Of a DNA stretch of 50,133 nt, positions 24,678-33,324 are shown one piece after another. The notes beneath the pieces were generated by a model. It saw only the letters and a program-made list of their open reading frames with translations, was not told where the DNA came from and searched no databases. The position numbers and the translations under genes were made by a program. The DNA is taken from assembly GCA_023423775.1 (NCBI GenBank), contig JAFAEZ010000187.1, positions 1-50,133 of the forward strand, read 5' to 3'. Within the stretch, counting starts at the first letter, position 1. Each line of letters starts with the position of its first letter. Source of the DNA: Pseudomonadota bacterium (GTDB lineage: Bacteria > Pseudomonadota > Alphaproteobacteria > Sphingomonadales > Sphingomonadaceae).

Positions 24678-27253
24678 GCGACCAGGTTCACCAGGCGGTC
24701 GGGAACGACGATCACCTTGCGCGGCGCCTTGCCCTCCAGGATGCGCACGACCTTCTCGGAGGCGAGCGCCATCTCCTCGAGCGCTTCCTTCGGCGCGCCC
24801 TTGGGGACGGTGAGCGTGTCGCGCAGCTTGCCGTTGATCTGGACGGCGATCGTGACCTCGTCCTCGACCAGCAGCGCCGGGTCAACCGCCGGCCAGGCCT
24901 GGTCGGCGATCAGGCCGTCACGGCCAAGCGCAGCCCAGGCCTCTTCGGCGAGGTGCGGCACCATCGGCGCCACGAGCAGCAGCAGGGTCTCGGCCGCCTT
25001 GGCGCGCGAGGCTGACGGCGCCGCTTTCTCGACCGCATTGGCGAGCTCGTAGATGTTGGCGACGGCCTTGTTGAAGGCCAGCGCTTCGATATTGGCGGCC
25101 ACGCTGGCGATGGTCTGGTGGAGCTTGCGGTCGAGCGCCTTGTCCTCGCCCTCGCCGCCGTGCTTCTCCGATCCCATCCGCCACAAACGCTGGACGAAGC
25201 GCCACGCGCCTTCGATGCCGGACTCGCTCCACGGCAGATCGCGTTCGGGCGGGCTGTCGGACAGCATGAACCAGCGCACCGCGTCCGCGCCATACTGGTC
25301 GACGATCGGCTCGGGATCGACCGTGTTCTTCTTGGACTTGGACATCTTCTCGACGCGGCCGGTGGTGACCGGTTCGCCCGTCGCGGCGATGACGAAGCCC
25401 CCAAGCTGGTGCTCGACCTCGTCGGGCGAGAGCCAGCGGCCGTCCGGCGCCTTGTAGGTCTCGTGCGTGACCATGCCCTGGGTGAAGAGGCCCTTGAACG
25501 GCTCCTCGATGTCAATCTTGCCGATCCGCTTCAGCGCGCGCGTCCAGAAGCGGGCGTAAAGCAGGTGGAGGATCGCATGCTCGACGCCGCCGATATATTG
25601 ATCGACCGGCAGCCAGCTCTCCGCCACCGCCTTGTCGAACGGCTTGTCCGTGGGCTGGCTGGCGAAGCGGATGAAGTACCAGGAGGAATCGACGAAGGTG
25701 TCGAGCGTGTCGGTCTCGCGCCGCGCGGGAGCGCTGCACTTGGGGCAGGTGGCCTTGTTCCACGTCGGGTGGCGTTCGAGCGGGTTGCCGGGGATATCGA
25801 AGCTCACGTCCTCGGGCAGCACGACCGGCAACTGGTCCTTGGGGACCCCGACCGGCCCGCAGGTCTCGCAATGGACGATCGGGATCGGCGTGCCCCAGTA
25901 ACGCTGGCGCGAGACGCCCCAGTCGCGCAGGCGCCACACGGTGGTGCCCTCGCCCCAGCCGCCTTCCTCGGCGCGGCGGATGATCTCGGCCTTGGCCGCC
26001 TCGACCGTCATGCCGTCGAGGAAGCGCGAATTGACGATCACGCCGCTGCCGGTGAAGGCCTCGCCCGTCACTGGGTCGGCGGCCTGATCGGCGGTCGGTG
26101 CGACGACGCGGTTGATCGGCAGTTCGTATTTGGTGGCGAATTCGAAGTCGCGCTGGTCGTGCGCCGGCACGCCGAAGACGGCGCCGGTGCCGTAATCCAT
26201 CAGCACGAAATTGGCGACGTAGAGCGGCAGCTTCCAGCTTGGATCGAGCGGATGGACGACGGAAAGGCCGGTGTCGAAGCCTTTCTTCTCCATCGTTTCC
26301 AGCTCGGCGGCGGTGGTGCCGCCCTTCTTGCACTCGGCGACGAATGCGGCGACCGCATCGTCGCGCGCAGCTAGCGTCTGGGCGATGGGATGGTCCGGCG
26401 AGATCGCGGCGAAGCTTGCGCCGAAGATCGTGTCGGGGCGGGTCGTGAACACTTCGAGCGTGTCGGGAAGAGCGTCGAGCGCAGCCGCGTCAACCGCGTG
26501 CGAGCCTGCCTCGCCGTGCAGCTCCCTGCGCACCGCACCGTGATCGATCGCGAAGCGGAAGCGCATGCCGACGCTCTTGCCGATCCAGTTCTCCTGCATC
26601 AGCCGCACCTTGTCGGGCCACTGGTCGAGCGTGCCGAGACCATCGAGCAATTCGTCGGCAAACTCGGTGATCTTCAGGAACCACTGGTTGAGCTTGCGCC
26701 GCTCGACCGGGGCGCCCGAACGCCAGCCCTTGCCATCGATCACCTGCTCGTTGGCGAGCACGGTCATGTCGACGGGGTCCCAATTCACCTCGCTCTGCTT
26801 GCGATAGACGAGGCCGGCTTCGTAGAGATCGAGGAACAGCGCCTGCTCCTGACCGTAATAATCGGGCTCGCAGGTCGCGATCTCGCGGCTCCAGTCGAGC
26901 GCGAAGCCGAGCCGCTTCAGCTGGGCGCGCATCGTCGCGATGTTCTGGCGGGTCCAGCTTCCCGGGTGGACCTTCTTCTCCATCGCCGCATTCTCGGCGG
27001 GCATGCCGAACGCGTCCCAGCCCATCGGGTGGAGCACTTCGAAGCCCTTCATCCGCCGATAGCGGGCGAGGACGTCGCCCATCGTGTAGTTGCGGACGTG
27101 GCCCATGTGGATGCGCCCCGACGGATAGGGGAACATCTCCAGGACGTAGGATTTGGGTTTGTCGCTGTCGTCGGAGGCGTGGAAGGAGCCCCGCTCCTCC
27201 CAGATCTTCTGCCAGTGCGCATCGGCCCTAAGCGGATTGAAGCGCGATGCCAT
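24674..27253 (-). CDS. leuS: Leucyl-tRNA synthetase
   Basis: 859 residues, usual length. Class I signatures are HMGH in PSGRIHMGHVRN near residue 45 and KMSKSKKNTVDPE. The CP1 editing domain contains TTRPDTIFGASF, and a zinc-ribbon-like set (CETCGP, CPKC) and the C-terminal domain follow. It charges tRNA-Leu in the cytosol and heads the operon. The upstream 30-base gap to the DUF3576 gene has no terminator, so that gene may be co-transcribed. Confidence 0.98.
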   Translation of the reverse strand: MASRFNPLRADAHWQKIWEERGSFHASDDSDKPKSYVLEMFPYPSGRIHMGHVRNYTMGDVLARYRRMKGFEVLHPMGWDAFGMPAENAAMEKKVHPGSWTRQNIATMRAQLKRLGFALDWSREIATCEPDYYGQEQALFLDLYEAGLVYRKQSEVNWDPVDMTVLANEQVIDGKGWRSGAPVERRKLNQWFLKITEFADELLDGLGTLDQWPDKVRLMQENWIGKSVGMRFRFAIDHGAVRRELHGEAGSHAVDAAALDALPDTLEVFTTRPDTIFGASFAAISPDHPIAQTLAARDDAVAAFVAECKKGGTTAAELETMEKKGFDTGLSVVHPLDPSWKLPLYVANFVLMDYGTGAVFGVPAHDQRDFEFATKYELPINRVVAPTADQAADPVTGEAFTGSGVIVNSRFLDGMTVEAAKAEIIRRAEEGGWGEGTTVWRLRDWGVSRQRYWGTPIPIVHCETCGPVGVPKDQLPVVLPEDVSFDIPGNPLERHPTWNKATCPKCSAPARRETDTLDTFVDSSWYFIRFASQPTDKPFDKAVAESWLPVDQYIGGVEHAILHLLYARFWTRALKRIGKIDIEEPFKGLFTQGMVTHETYKAPDGRWLSPDEVEHQLGGFVIAATGEPVTTGRVEKMSKSKKNTVDPEPIVDQYGADAVRWFMLSDSPPERDLPWSESGIEGAWRFVQRLWRMGSEKHGGEGEDKALDRKLHQTIASVAANIEALAFNKAVANIYELANAVEKAAPSASRAKAAETLLLLVAPMVPHLAEEAWAALGRDGLIADQAWPAVDPALLVEDEVTIAVQINGKLRDTLTVPKGAPKEALEEMALASEKVVRILEGKAPRKVIVVPDRLVNLVA

Positions 27254-27283
27254 TTCTCAAACTTACCTTTTGAATTGAAGTGC

Positions 27284-27718
27284 TTAGCTACTGACGGCGC
27301 TGCGGCGCAGATCGCGGGCCTTGGTCAGGATGATCTCTTCCAGCTTCTGGACGGTGGCGGCGGCGACCGGCGCCTCGATCCACTGGCCGTTCTGGTAGAC
27401 CTGGCGCGACGCGGCGACGCGCAGCGCATCGGCGCGCAGGTCGCGGTCGAGGATCGTCGCGGTCACCTTGACCCGCTCGTTGGGCGAATTGGGGTTGGCG
27501 TACCAATCGGTGACGATGACCCCGCCGTTCGAGTCCACCTGGGCCATCGGCGCGAACGACAAAGTGTCGAGCGCCGCGCGCCACAGATAGGAGTTCACGC
27601 CGATCGTCGTCACCTGCGAGGCGGCGAGGTCGGCCTTCGGGATTTCGCGATTGCTCGCGCAGGCGGAAAGCGTCGCGACACACACAATCGCCATGCCGAT
27701 AGAAACAGCGCGGGCCAT
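27284..27718 (-). CDS. DUF3576 lipoprotein
   Basis: 144 residues with lipoprotein signal TLSACAS (Cys about residue 20). The body (GVNSYLWRAALDTLSFAPMAQVDSNGG split over two blocks, then TDWYANP and ERVKVTATILDRDLRADALRV) matches DUF3576, an alphaproteobacterial family of unknown role often placed before leuS. It is probably attached to the outer membrane. The position upstream of leuS and lptE suggests, but does not show, an envelope role. Confidence 0.9.
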   Translation of the reverse strand: MARAVSIGMAIVCVATLSACASNREIPKADLAASQVTTIGVNSYLWRAALDTLSFAPMAQVDSNGGVIVTDWYANPNSPNERVKVTATILDRDLRADALRVAASRQVYQNGQWIEAPVAAATVQKLEEIILTKARDLRRSAVSS

Positions 27719-27959
27719 CAGGGATTCCTCGAAATTTACGGTCGGCAGCCGTTATAGGTATCCCCGCGCTTGCGGCAAGCCGTCTTGGCGACTAGGGGCG
27801 GCCGGCGGACCGAAGGGGTGGGGATGTCATCGGTCTGCAGCACAGGTTGTGGAAAAGATGCAACAACCCGGAACGATTCGTTCGACCGGGGAGCGCTTTG
27901 CTGGTTTCATGCGCTCTGGCATATTACATGACCTTCAATCGGGGAGTCGTAAGGCAGTG

Positions 27960-28670
27960 ATGAAGTTGGCGGGGATCGGTGCAGTAGGAGGCACAGCGCT
28001 TGTTGCGCTGTCGCTTTTGCTGACTCCTGCCATCGCCGCCTCCAATCAGCCCCAGAAGGCGAAGAAGCCCGCCCCGAGCCTTTCGCTCAGCGGCGGCGGC
28101 TTCACGCCGGCCATTGCCGATCCGCGGCTCGCGGCCGAGTTCGCACGCCGCGGGCTCCAGTCGAGCTTCCGTTTCACGCCTTCGTCGGCTTCGGGCGACA
28201 AGAGCAAGGCCGTCCGCGTCGCGGTGCGCGCCCGCTCCGGCGCTGCGGCCTTGGCGGCCCGCGGCGGCGAGAATTCGGCGAGCACGGTCACCGCGATCAC
28301 GCCGACCGCCTACAATCTCGGCGTCTCGGTCGGCTGGAAGCGCTTCGCGCTCTCGGGCGACGTCGCCAAGGTTGATGGCGGCCCGGTCCCGGGCGCTCGC
28401 GAGGCGGCCGAAGTCGGCGTCAGCTATTCGCTCAAGAAGTTCACTGGCCGCCTGGCCGTGGGCGCCGAGCGCAGCGACGGCGCTGCCCCGCTCGTCCTGC
28501 CCAAGGAAAGCAGCTATTCGGTCGATGTCGGCGGCTCGTACCGCCTGACCCGCAACCTCGATCTCACCGGCGGCGTGCGCTACCGCATCCAGCACGACCG
28601 GCTCGAGGCGCTCGAGGACGACCGGCGCGACAGCCAGGCGGTCTATATCGGAACGGCCTTCCGCTTCTGA
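27960..28670 (+). CDS. Small outer-membrane beta-barrel protein of unknown function
   Basis: 236 residues. A signal peptide ends around TPAIAAS, then a low-complexity linker. The C-terminal half is made of alternating strands (YNLGVSVGWKRFALSGDVAKV, EVGVSYSLKKFTGRLAVGAE split, SYSVDVGGSYRL, LDLTGGVRYRI) and ends YIGTAFRF. A terminal aromatic residue is the outer-membrane insertion signal, so a small barrel of about eight strands is likely. ATG 27960 is preferred (AAGG 5 bases upstream); the frame is open to 27651. No named family recognised. Confidence 0.75.
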   Translation: MKLAGIGAVGGTALVALSLLLTPAIAASNQPQKAKKPAPSLSLSGGGFTPAIADPRLAAEFARRGLQSSFRFTPSSASGDKSKAVRVAVRARSGAAALAARGGENSASTVTAITPTAYNLGVSVGWKRFALSGDVAKVDGGPVPGAREAAEVGVSYSLKKFTGRLAVGAERSDGAAPLVLPKESSYSVDVGGSYRLTRNLDLTGGVRYRIQHDRLEALEDDRRDSQAVYIGTAFRF

Positions 28671-28676
28671 TCCCGC

Positions 28677-29192
28677 TCAGGCGCTCCAGGCGTCGATAGC
28701 GGCCCATCCATAAGCCCCGAGTTTTCGGGCGCGGTCCGCGTTCATTCCTCCCAGTGCGATGACTGGAAGCTCGGTGCGTCGTGCCAGCGCGCGGAAGCAC
28801 AGCGGTCCGAGCGGTTCGGCCCCGGGATGCGAGCGAGTCGCGAACACCGGCGACAGGAAGACGGCGTCGGCGCCACTGCGCTCGGCAGCGCGAATCTCCC
28901 GCATATTGTGAACCGGTGCGGTGCGCAGCCCGCCATGAAGGCGCCGTCCGCGCCCGTGCGTGCCGTCTCCGCCCCACCGTTCCGTACCGCCTGCCAGTAA
29001 GATCAGGCCGCGCTCCCGCGCGGCGGCCTTGACGCGCTCGAACAACGCGCGGCGTTCCGGCTCCGGCAGGCTATAGTGGCGGAAGACGATGCCGGCGCCG
29101 CGCGGCAGCCGCGCGATCGCGGTCCAGAGATCGTCGCCCTGGCGTTCGTCGGTCATCAGCCACAGGCGCGGCAGAGGCTGGCGGCGGTGCAT
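28677..29192 (-). CDS. ThiE/TenI-like protein lacking the canonical thiamine-phosphate synthase motif
   Basis: 171 residues starting MHRRQPLPRLWLMTDER. Half of the TIM-barrel features of ThiE/TenI are visible: GADAVFLSPVFATRSHPG and LPVIALGGMN. However, the GADGVHLGQ block that binds the pyrimidine pyrophosphate in ThiE is replaced by GGDGTHGRGRR. The protein is also shorter than ThiE (about 210). A thiamine role is therefore uncertain, and it may have lost catalysis. Starts 22 bases from divergent yggS. Confidence 0.8.
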   Translation of the reverse strand: MHRRQPLPRLWLMTDERQGDDLWTAIARLPRGAGIVFRHYSLPEPERRALFERVKAAARERGLILLAGGTERWGGDGTHGRGRRLHGGLRTAPVHNMREIRAAERSGADAVFLSPVFATRSHPGAEPLGPLCFRALARRTELPVIALGGMNADRARKLGAYGWAAIDAWSA

Positions 29193-29214
29193 GCCCCTTC
29201 CTATAGCAGCGCCC

Positions 29215-29883
29215 ATGAACGACGCATCAACCGCCGGCCGCCTGGCCGAAGTCCGCGACCGCATCGCCAAGGCCGCCGCCCTCGCCGGGCGCAAGGAAGA
29301 GGAGATCGAGCTGATCGCCGTCTCCAAGACCCATCCCGCCGAAGCGATCGTGCCGCTGCTCGAGGCCGAGCATCGTAGCTTCGGCGAGAATCGGGTGCAG
29401 GAGGCGGAGGCCAAATGGCCGGAACTGCGCGAACGCTTTCCCGACCTGCGGCTTCACCTGATCGGCCAGCTCCAGTCCAACAAGGCCGAGGAAGCGGTCG
29501 CCCTGTTCGACGCGATCCACTCGGTCGACCGGCCCTCGCTGGTCGCCGCCCTCGGCAAGGCGATTGCCAAAAGCGCGCGCCGGCCGGCCTGCTTCGTCCA
29601 AGTCAATATCGGCGACGAGCCGCAGAAGGGCGGCTGCCCCACCGCGGAGCTTCCCGCTTTGCTCGACCAGTGCCGCGAGGCCGGGCTCGATATCGCCGGG
29701 CTGATGTGCATCCCGCCCGCCGATGTCGAGCCCGCGCCCTATTTCGCTCTGCTCGCCAAGCTGGCGCGCCGCCACGATCTGCCCGGGCTGAGCATGGGCA
29801 TGTCGAGTGACTTCGAGACGGCGGTGATGACGGGCGCGACGCATGTGCGGGTCGGGACGGCGTTGTTCGGCGCGCGCGAATGA
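29215..29883 (+). CDS. YggS/PROSC family pyridoxal-phosphate homeostasis protein
   Basis: 222 residues, single-domain alanine-racemase-like fold. Lys38 in AVSKTHP binds PLP. FGENRVQEAEAKW, HLIGQLQSNKA and the C-terminal GLSMGMSSDFETAVMTGATHVRVGTALFG are diagnostic. The family buffers PLP and affects amino-acid and vitamin B6 balance in the cytosol. ATG 29215 is chosen; longer frames run into the divergent gene. Coupled to the HAD hydrolase by ATGA. Confidence 0.95.
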   Translation: MNDASTAGRLAEVRDRIAKAAALAGRKEEEIELIAVSKTHPAEAIVPLLEAEHRSFGENRVQEAEAKWPELRERFPDLRLHLIGQLQSNKAEEAVALFDAIHSVDRPSLVAALGKAIAKSARRPACFVQVNIGDEPQKGGCPTAELPALLDQCREAGLDIAGLMCIPPADVEPAPYFALLAKLARRHDLPGLSMGMSSDFETAVMTGATHVRVGTALFGARE

Positions 29884-30545
29884 GGTTCGACGGCGTCATA
29901 TTCGATTTCGACGGGGTGCTGCTCGAGAGCGAATATGTCGGCAACCGGCAGATCGCCGAATATCTCACTGCCCGGGGCCATCCCACGACGCCTGAGGAGT
30001 CGATGCACCATTTCATGGGCCTGAGCGGGGCCGACTTCCTCGCGGCGATCGAGCGCTGGATCGGCCGCGCCCTGCCCGACGACTTCCACGAAGCGCGCGC
30101 CGCAGAGGATGCGCGCGTTCTCAGCGAGGGAATCGAAGCGGTGGCGGGCGCCGTCGCCTTCATCGAATCGCTGCCGCTGGAGCTGCCGAAGGCGATCGCC
30201 TCGTCAAGCCGCAGCCACTGGATCGAGACCCATCTCGACCATCTCGGCTTGCGCGACCATTTCGGCGACCGGATCTTCAGCGGCCGCGAGCATGTCGCCC
30301 GCGGCAAGCCCGAGCCGGACGTCTACCTGTACGCCGCCGGGGCGATGGGCGTCGACATCAGCCGCACCCTGATCATCGAGGATTCGCCGGTCGGAGTGGT
30401 CGGCGCGGTCGCGTCCGGAGCCACCGTAGTCGGATTGTGCGCGGGCAGCCACTGCCTGCCCGGCCATGCCGACCGCCTGCGCGCCCTCGGCGCACAGCAT
30501 ATCGCGGCGGATTTCGACGAAGTGGCGGCGCTGCTCGGCCGCTAG
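29880..30545 (+). CDS. HAD-superfamily hydrolase (beta-phosphoglucomutase/phosphatase type)
   Basis: 221 residues. Motif I is DFDGVLLES (Asp9 nucleophile, Asp11), motif II is ASSSRSHW, Lys is in ARGKPEPDVYLYAA and motif IV is IIEDSPVGVVGAVASG. The helical cap after motif I marks subfamily IA. It probably dephosphorylates a small phosphorylated metabolite; the substrate is unknown. Coupled to yggS. The end shares a CTAG stop overlap with convergent ribA. Confidence 0.92.
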   Translation: MRFDGVIFDFDGVLLESEYVGNRQIAEYLTARGHPTTPEESMHHFMGLSGADFLAAIERWIGRALPDDFHEARAAEDARVLSEGIEAVAGAVAFIESLPLELPKAIASSSRSHWIETHLDHLGLRDHFGDRIFSGREHVARGKPEPDVYLYAAGAMGVDISRTLIIEDSPVGVVGAVASGATVVGLCAGSHCLPGHADRLRALGAQHIAADFDEVAALLGR

Positions 30546-31588
30546 AGCTGGTGCCCGCTGCGCAGGCGCTTGGTGTCGAGATAGGCCTGGTTGTGGGGAT
30601 TGGCCCCGGTCTTGAGCGGCACCCGCTCGACCACCGCGATCCCCGCCCCCTCCAGCCCCGCGACCTTGCGCGGGTTGTTGGTCAGCAGCCGCACTGCATT
30701 CTGGCCGAGCAGCTGGAGCATGCGCACCGCCACCGAGAAATCGCGCTCGTCGTCGCTGAAGCCGAGGCGGAGATTGGCGTCGACCGTGTCGAACCCCTGA
30801 TCCTGGAGCGCATAGGCGCGCAGCTTGTTCACCAGGCCGATCGCGCGGCCTTCCTGGCGCAGATAGAGCAATATGCCCCACCCTTCGCTGGCGATGGCGG
30901 CGACGGCATCGTTGAGCTGCGGCCCGCAATCGCACTTCAAGGAGCCGAACGCGTCTCCGGTCAGGCATTCGCTGTGCAGCCGCACCAAAGGCGGCTTGCC
31001 GCTCGGACTGCCGATGACCAGAGCGACATGCTCGGCCGCGTCCTCGCCCGAGCGGAAGGCGACGATCTCGGTCTTTTCGGCGCCCCGGATCGGCAGGCGC
31101 GCGCGCGACGCGATCGTGAGCGACGGCGTGCGATCATAATCGGCGATGACGCTCGAACTCAGCGCCACCTCAGCGTCGCCGCCGCCGCCGACGAAGAAGG
31201 CCGGGAGAAGACCCGCCCGACGGGCGAGGCGGAGCGCCGCCTGGGCCGCATCCGGGCAGTTGCCGGCGACGGTGCGGAACGGCCCCTTCATCGGCCGGCT
31301 GAGATCGAGCGCGGGGTCGGCAATCGCCGTCGCGTCGGCGAGGCCGATCCACGGCGAGCGCTCGATCCGGACCGGGCCGGTCGGCACCGCCTCGCGCTGG
31401 TTGGCGAGCTTCAGCGTCACCGCGCGGTTTCCTGAAATCAAGATATCAGACGGGCCCGCGGCGTCGAACGCCGCCAGACCGTCGGGATCGGCGGTCTCGA
31501 TGGCGAGGAAAGAGGTGCCGTCGATGGCGATCGGCCAACCGCGCCTCAGCGCATCGATGGCGCGGGCGACGTCGCGCCCGCCGGTCAA
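30542..31588 (-). CDS. ribA: GTP cyclohydrolase II with a divergent N-terminal domain
   Basis: First step of riboflavin synthesis. 348 residues. The C-terminal ~200 residues are standard RibA: zinc cysteines in HSECLTGDAFGSLKCDCG, RQEGRAIGL and LTNNPRKV. The N-terminal ~140 residues begin like RibB (AIDALRRGWPIAIDG) but lack the acidic DDEDRENEGD motif, so this half looks like a decayed RibB. The only sensible start is TTG 31588, overlapping the xthA stop (TTGA). The end overlaps the HAD gene through CTAG. Confidence 0.9.
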   Translation of the reverse strand: MTGGRDVARAIDALRRGWPIAIDGTSFLAIETADPDGLAAFDAAGPSDILISGNRAVTLKLANQREAVPTGPVRIERSPWIGLADATAIADPALDLSRPMKGPFRTVAGNCPDAAQAALRLARRAGLLPAFFVGGGGDAEVALSSSVIADYDRTPSLTIASRARLPIRGAEKTEIVAFRSGEDAAEHVALVIGSPSGKPPLVRLHSECLTGDAFGSLKCDCGPQLNDAVAAIASEGWGILLYLRQEGRAIGLVNKLRAYALQDQGFDTVDANLRLGFSDDERDFSVAVRMLQLLGQNAVRLLTNNPRKVAGLEGAGIAVVERVPLKTGANPHNQAYLDTKRLRSGHQL

Positions 31589-32379
31589 ATGGCGAACTCG
31601 GTGACGAGCGGCACGTGGTCCGACGGCTTGATCCAGCTGCGGCAATGCTCGAGCACCTCGTGGGCGACGGCGAGCTTGGCCACGTCCTGGGTCGCCCACA
31701 TATGATCGAGCCGGCGGCCGCGGTCGTTCTTGGTGAAATCGGGCGAGCGGTAGCTCCACCAGGTGTGGAGACGCTTCGGCGCGGGATGGAAATGGCGGCC
31801 GAGGTCGGCCCAGTCGCCGCTCTGCTGCAGCCGGGTCAGCGCCTCGACCTCGATCGGGGTGTGGCTGACGACGTTGAGCAATTGCTTGTGGCTCCACACG
31901 TCGCATTCGAGCGGCGCGACGTTGAAGTCGCCGACCAGCAGGGTCGGCCGCTTGCACTGCTCGGACCAGCGCGTCATCCGCTCGATGAAATCGAGCTTCT
32001 GGCCGAACTTCGGGTTGACGCTCCGATCGGGGATGTCGCCGCCGGCGGGCACATAGACATTTTCGAGCCGGATGCCGCATTCGAGCTGCACGCCGAGATG
32101 GCGCGCCTCGCCATTATCCTGCCAGTCGAAGCGGTCGTCCTCGCGCATCGGCATGCGGCTGATGATCGCGACGCCATGGTGCATGCGCTGGCCGCAGAGC
32201 ATGATGTGGGGATAGCCGAGCTTGTGGAAGACGGCGCGCGGGAAATCCCCGTCCACCACCTTGGTTTCCTGCAGGCACAGGATGTCGGGGCTGTGGTCGG
32301 TCAAAAACTGTTCGACGATGCCGAGGCGGGCGCGAACGGAGTTGATGTTCCAGGAGGCGATCTTCAGCGTGGCAGGCAT
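31585..32379 (-). CDS. xthA: Exodeoxyribonuclease III
   Basis: AP endonuclease and 3'-5' exonuclease for base excision repair. 264 residues, full length. Motifs are ASWNINSVRAR, LCLQETK (metal-binding Glu), LVGDFNVAPLE (catalytic Asp/Asn) and the closing PSDHVPLVTEF (catalytic His). Single start ATG 32379. Followed by ribA with a 4-base overlap. A terminator upstream separates it from lolA. Confidence 0.96.
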   Translation of the reverse strand: MPATLKIASWNINSVRARLGIVEQFLTDHSPDILCLQETKVVDGDFPRAVFHKLGYPHIMLCGQRMHHGVAIISRMPMREDDRFDWQDNGEARHLGVQLECGIRLENVYVPAGGDIPDRSVNPKFGQKLDFIERMTRWSEQCKRPTLLVGDFNVAPLECDVWSHKQLLNVVSHTPIEVEALTRLQQSGDWADLGRHFHPAPKRLHTWWSYRSPDFTKNDRGRRLDHMWATQDVAKLAVAHEVLEHCRSWIKPSDHVPLVTEFAI

Positions 32380-32434
32380 CAGCGGCGTTTAGCGTCCGGT
32401 CTCGAATCTGTCGACAAGCGCGGCGCCACACAGG

Positions 32435-32470
32435 AAAAGGCCCTCGCTCCGGGGGCGTGGAACGAGGGCC
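32435..32470 (-). terminator. Intrinsic terminator downstream of lolA
   Basis: A 12-bp stem (32439-32450 with 32459-32470, one G-T wobble on the leftward RNA) is followed in the leftward direction by TTTT at 32438-32435. It ends ftsK/lolA transcripts before xthA. The remaining 141 bases to lolA (32471-32611) show no other clear element. Confidence 0.8.
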
Positions 32471-32611
32471 GTCCAAGCGTTTTGCGACGCGAGGTCAGCT
32501 GCGACGTCCGGCCGGGCAACAGGGGGGAAACCCGGGGGGATTCGCAACTGCACCCTTCTCTATAAAGAGCCGTACCTGTCGCGCCGATGAATGACGTTAA
32601 CTATTACGCAA

Positions 32612-33238
32612 CTATCCGCGCGGGCCCTTGCGACGCGGATCGGTCCAGCGGAATGCCGATTCCGCCACCGCGACATTGAAGCGCTGGTTCGACAATTTGA
32701 TCGTCGTGCGATTGTTCTGCGCGTCGATCGTCGTCCAACCTTGCAGCATCAGTCCCTGCGGCGCGCTCGCGATCTTGGCGAAGGCGATCGAGATGGTGCC
32801 GAATTCCGGCTTCTTGGGATCGCGCGCCTGGATCATCAGCACCTGGTCGTTGTTGGTCACGACCTTGGCGATGCCGTCGAGCTTCTTGTCAGGGTTGAGC
32901 AGCACCGACAGCGGCGAGTTGCCGATCGGCCAGCGCGAGACCTGCTTCACCTCGTAATCGATCATGGTCAGCGCCTTGCCGTCGCCGACGATCAGCAGCG
33001 GCACGCCCTTCTGATACTGGAAGCGGATCTTGCCGGGCCGCTTCATCGTCAGCGTGCCGCCGAGCGATTGACCCTTGCGGTCGGTCTGGACGAAATTGGC
33101 GGTCATCGTGTCGACCGCGCGCAGATGCTGGGTCACCTGATTGAGCGGCGACGCGGCCTGCGCGGCCACCGTCGCCGGCGTCACCGCGGCGATGGTCAGC
33201 GGCACGGCGGCCAGGGCAAGCGTCGTGAAACGCAACAT
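32612..33238 (-). CDS. lolA: Outer-membrane lipoprotein carrier LolA
   Basis: 208 residues. A signal peptide (MLRFTTLALAAVPLTIAAV...) ends near AAQA, followed by a LolA fold: LNQVTQHLRAVDTMTANFVQTDR, GGTLTMKRPGKIRFQYQ split, SPLSVLL. It shuttles lipoproteins across the periplasm from LolCDE. GGAG lies 8 bases before ATG 33238. Follows ftsK after an 86-base gap that contains an inverted repeat. Confidence 0.94.
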   Translation of the reverse strand: MLRFTTLALAAVPLTIAAVTPATVAAQAASPLNQVTQHLRAVDTMTANFVQTDRKGQSLGGTLTMKRPGKIRFQYQKGVPLLIVGDGKALTMIDYEVKQVSRWPIGNSPLSVLLNPDKKLDGIAKVVTNNDQVLMIQARDPKKPEFGTISIAFAKIASAPQGLMLQGWTTIDAQNNRTTIKLSNQRFNVAVAESAFRWTDPRRKGPRG

Positions 33239-33271
33239 GCAGTGTCTCCGTATAATGTTGGAAGGGGATAT

Positions 33272-33303
33272 GGGGTTGCAGGCTTGAATGCCTACTGAAC
33301 CCC
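33272..33303 (-). other. Inverted repeat between ftsK and lolA
   Basis: Arms GGGGTT (33272-33277) and AACCCC (33298-33303) enclose an inner AGGC/GCCT stem. There is no T-run, so it could be an attenuator, a processing site or a weak terminator in the ftsK-lolA gap. Confidence 0.35.
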
Positions 33304-33324
33304 TCCGTTCCATTCCGTTCAGAC

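Noticed and set aside
25758..25777. GTTCCACGTCGGGTGG in leuS, resembling a parS half-site
   Set aside because: Only one half matches; the palindrome is lost and it lies inside a conserved coding region.
28677..29192. Annotation of this gene as a functional thiE
   Set aside because: The GADGVHLGQ motif is missing and the protein is short, so only a ThiE-like label is given.
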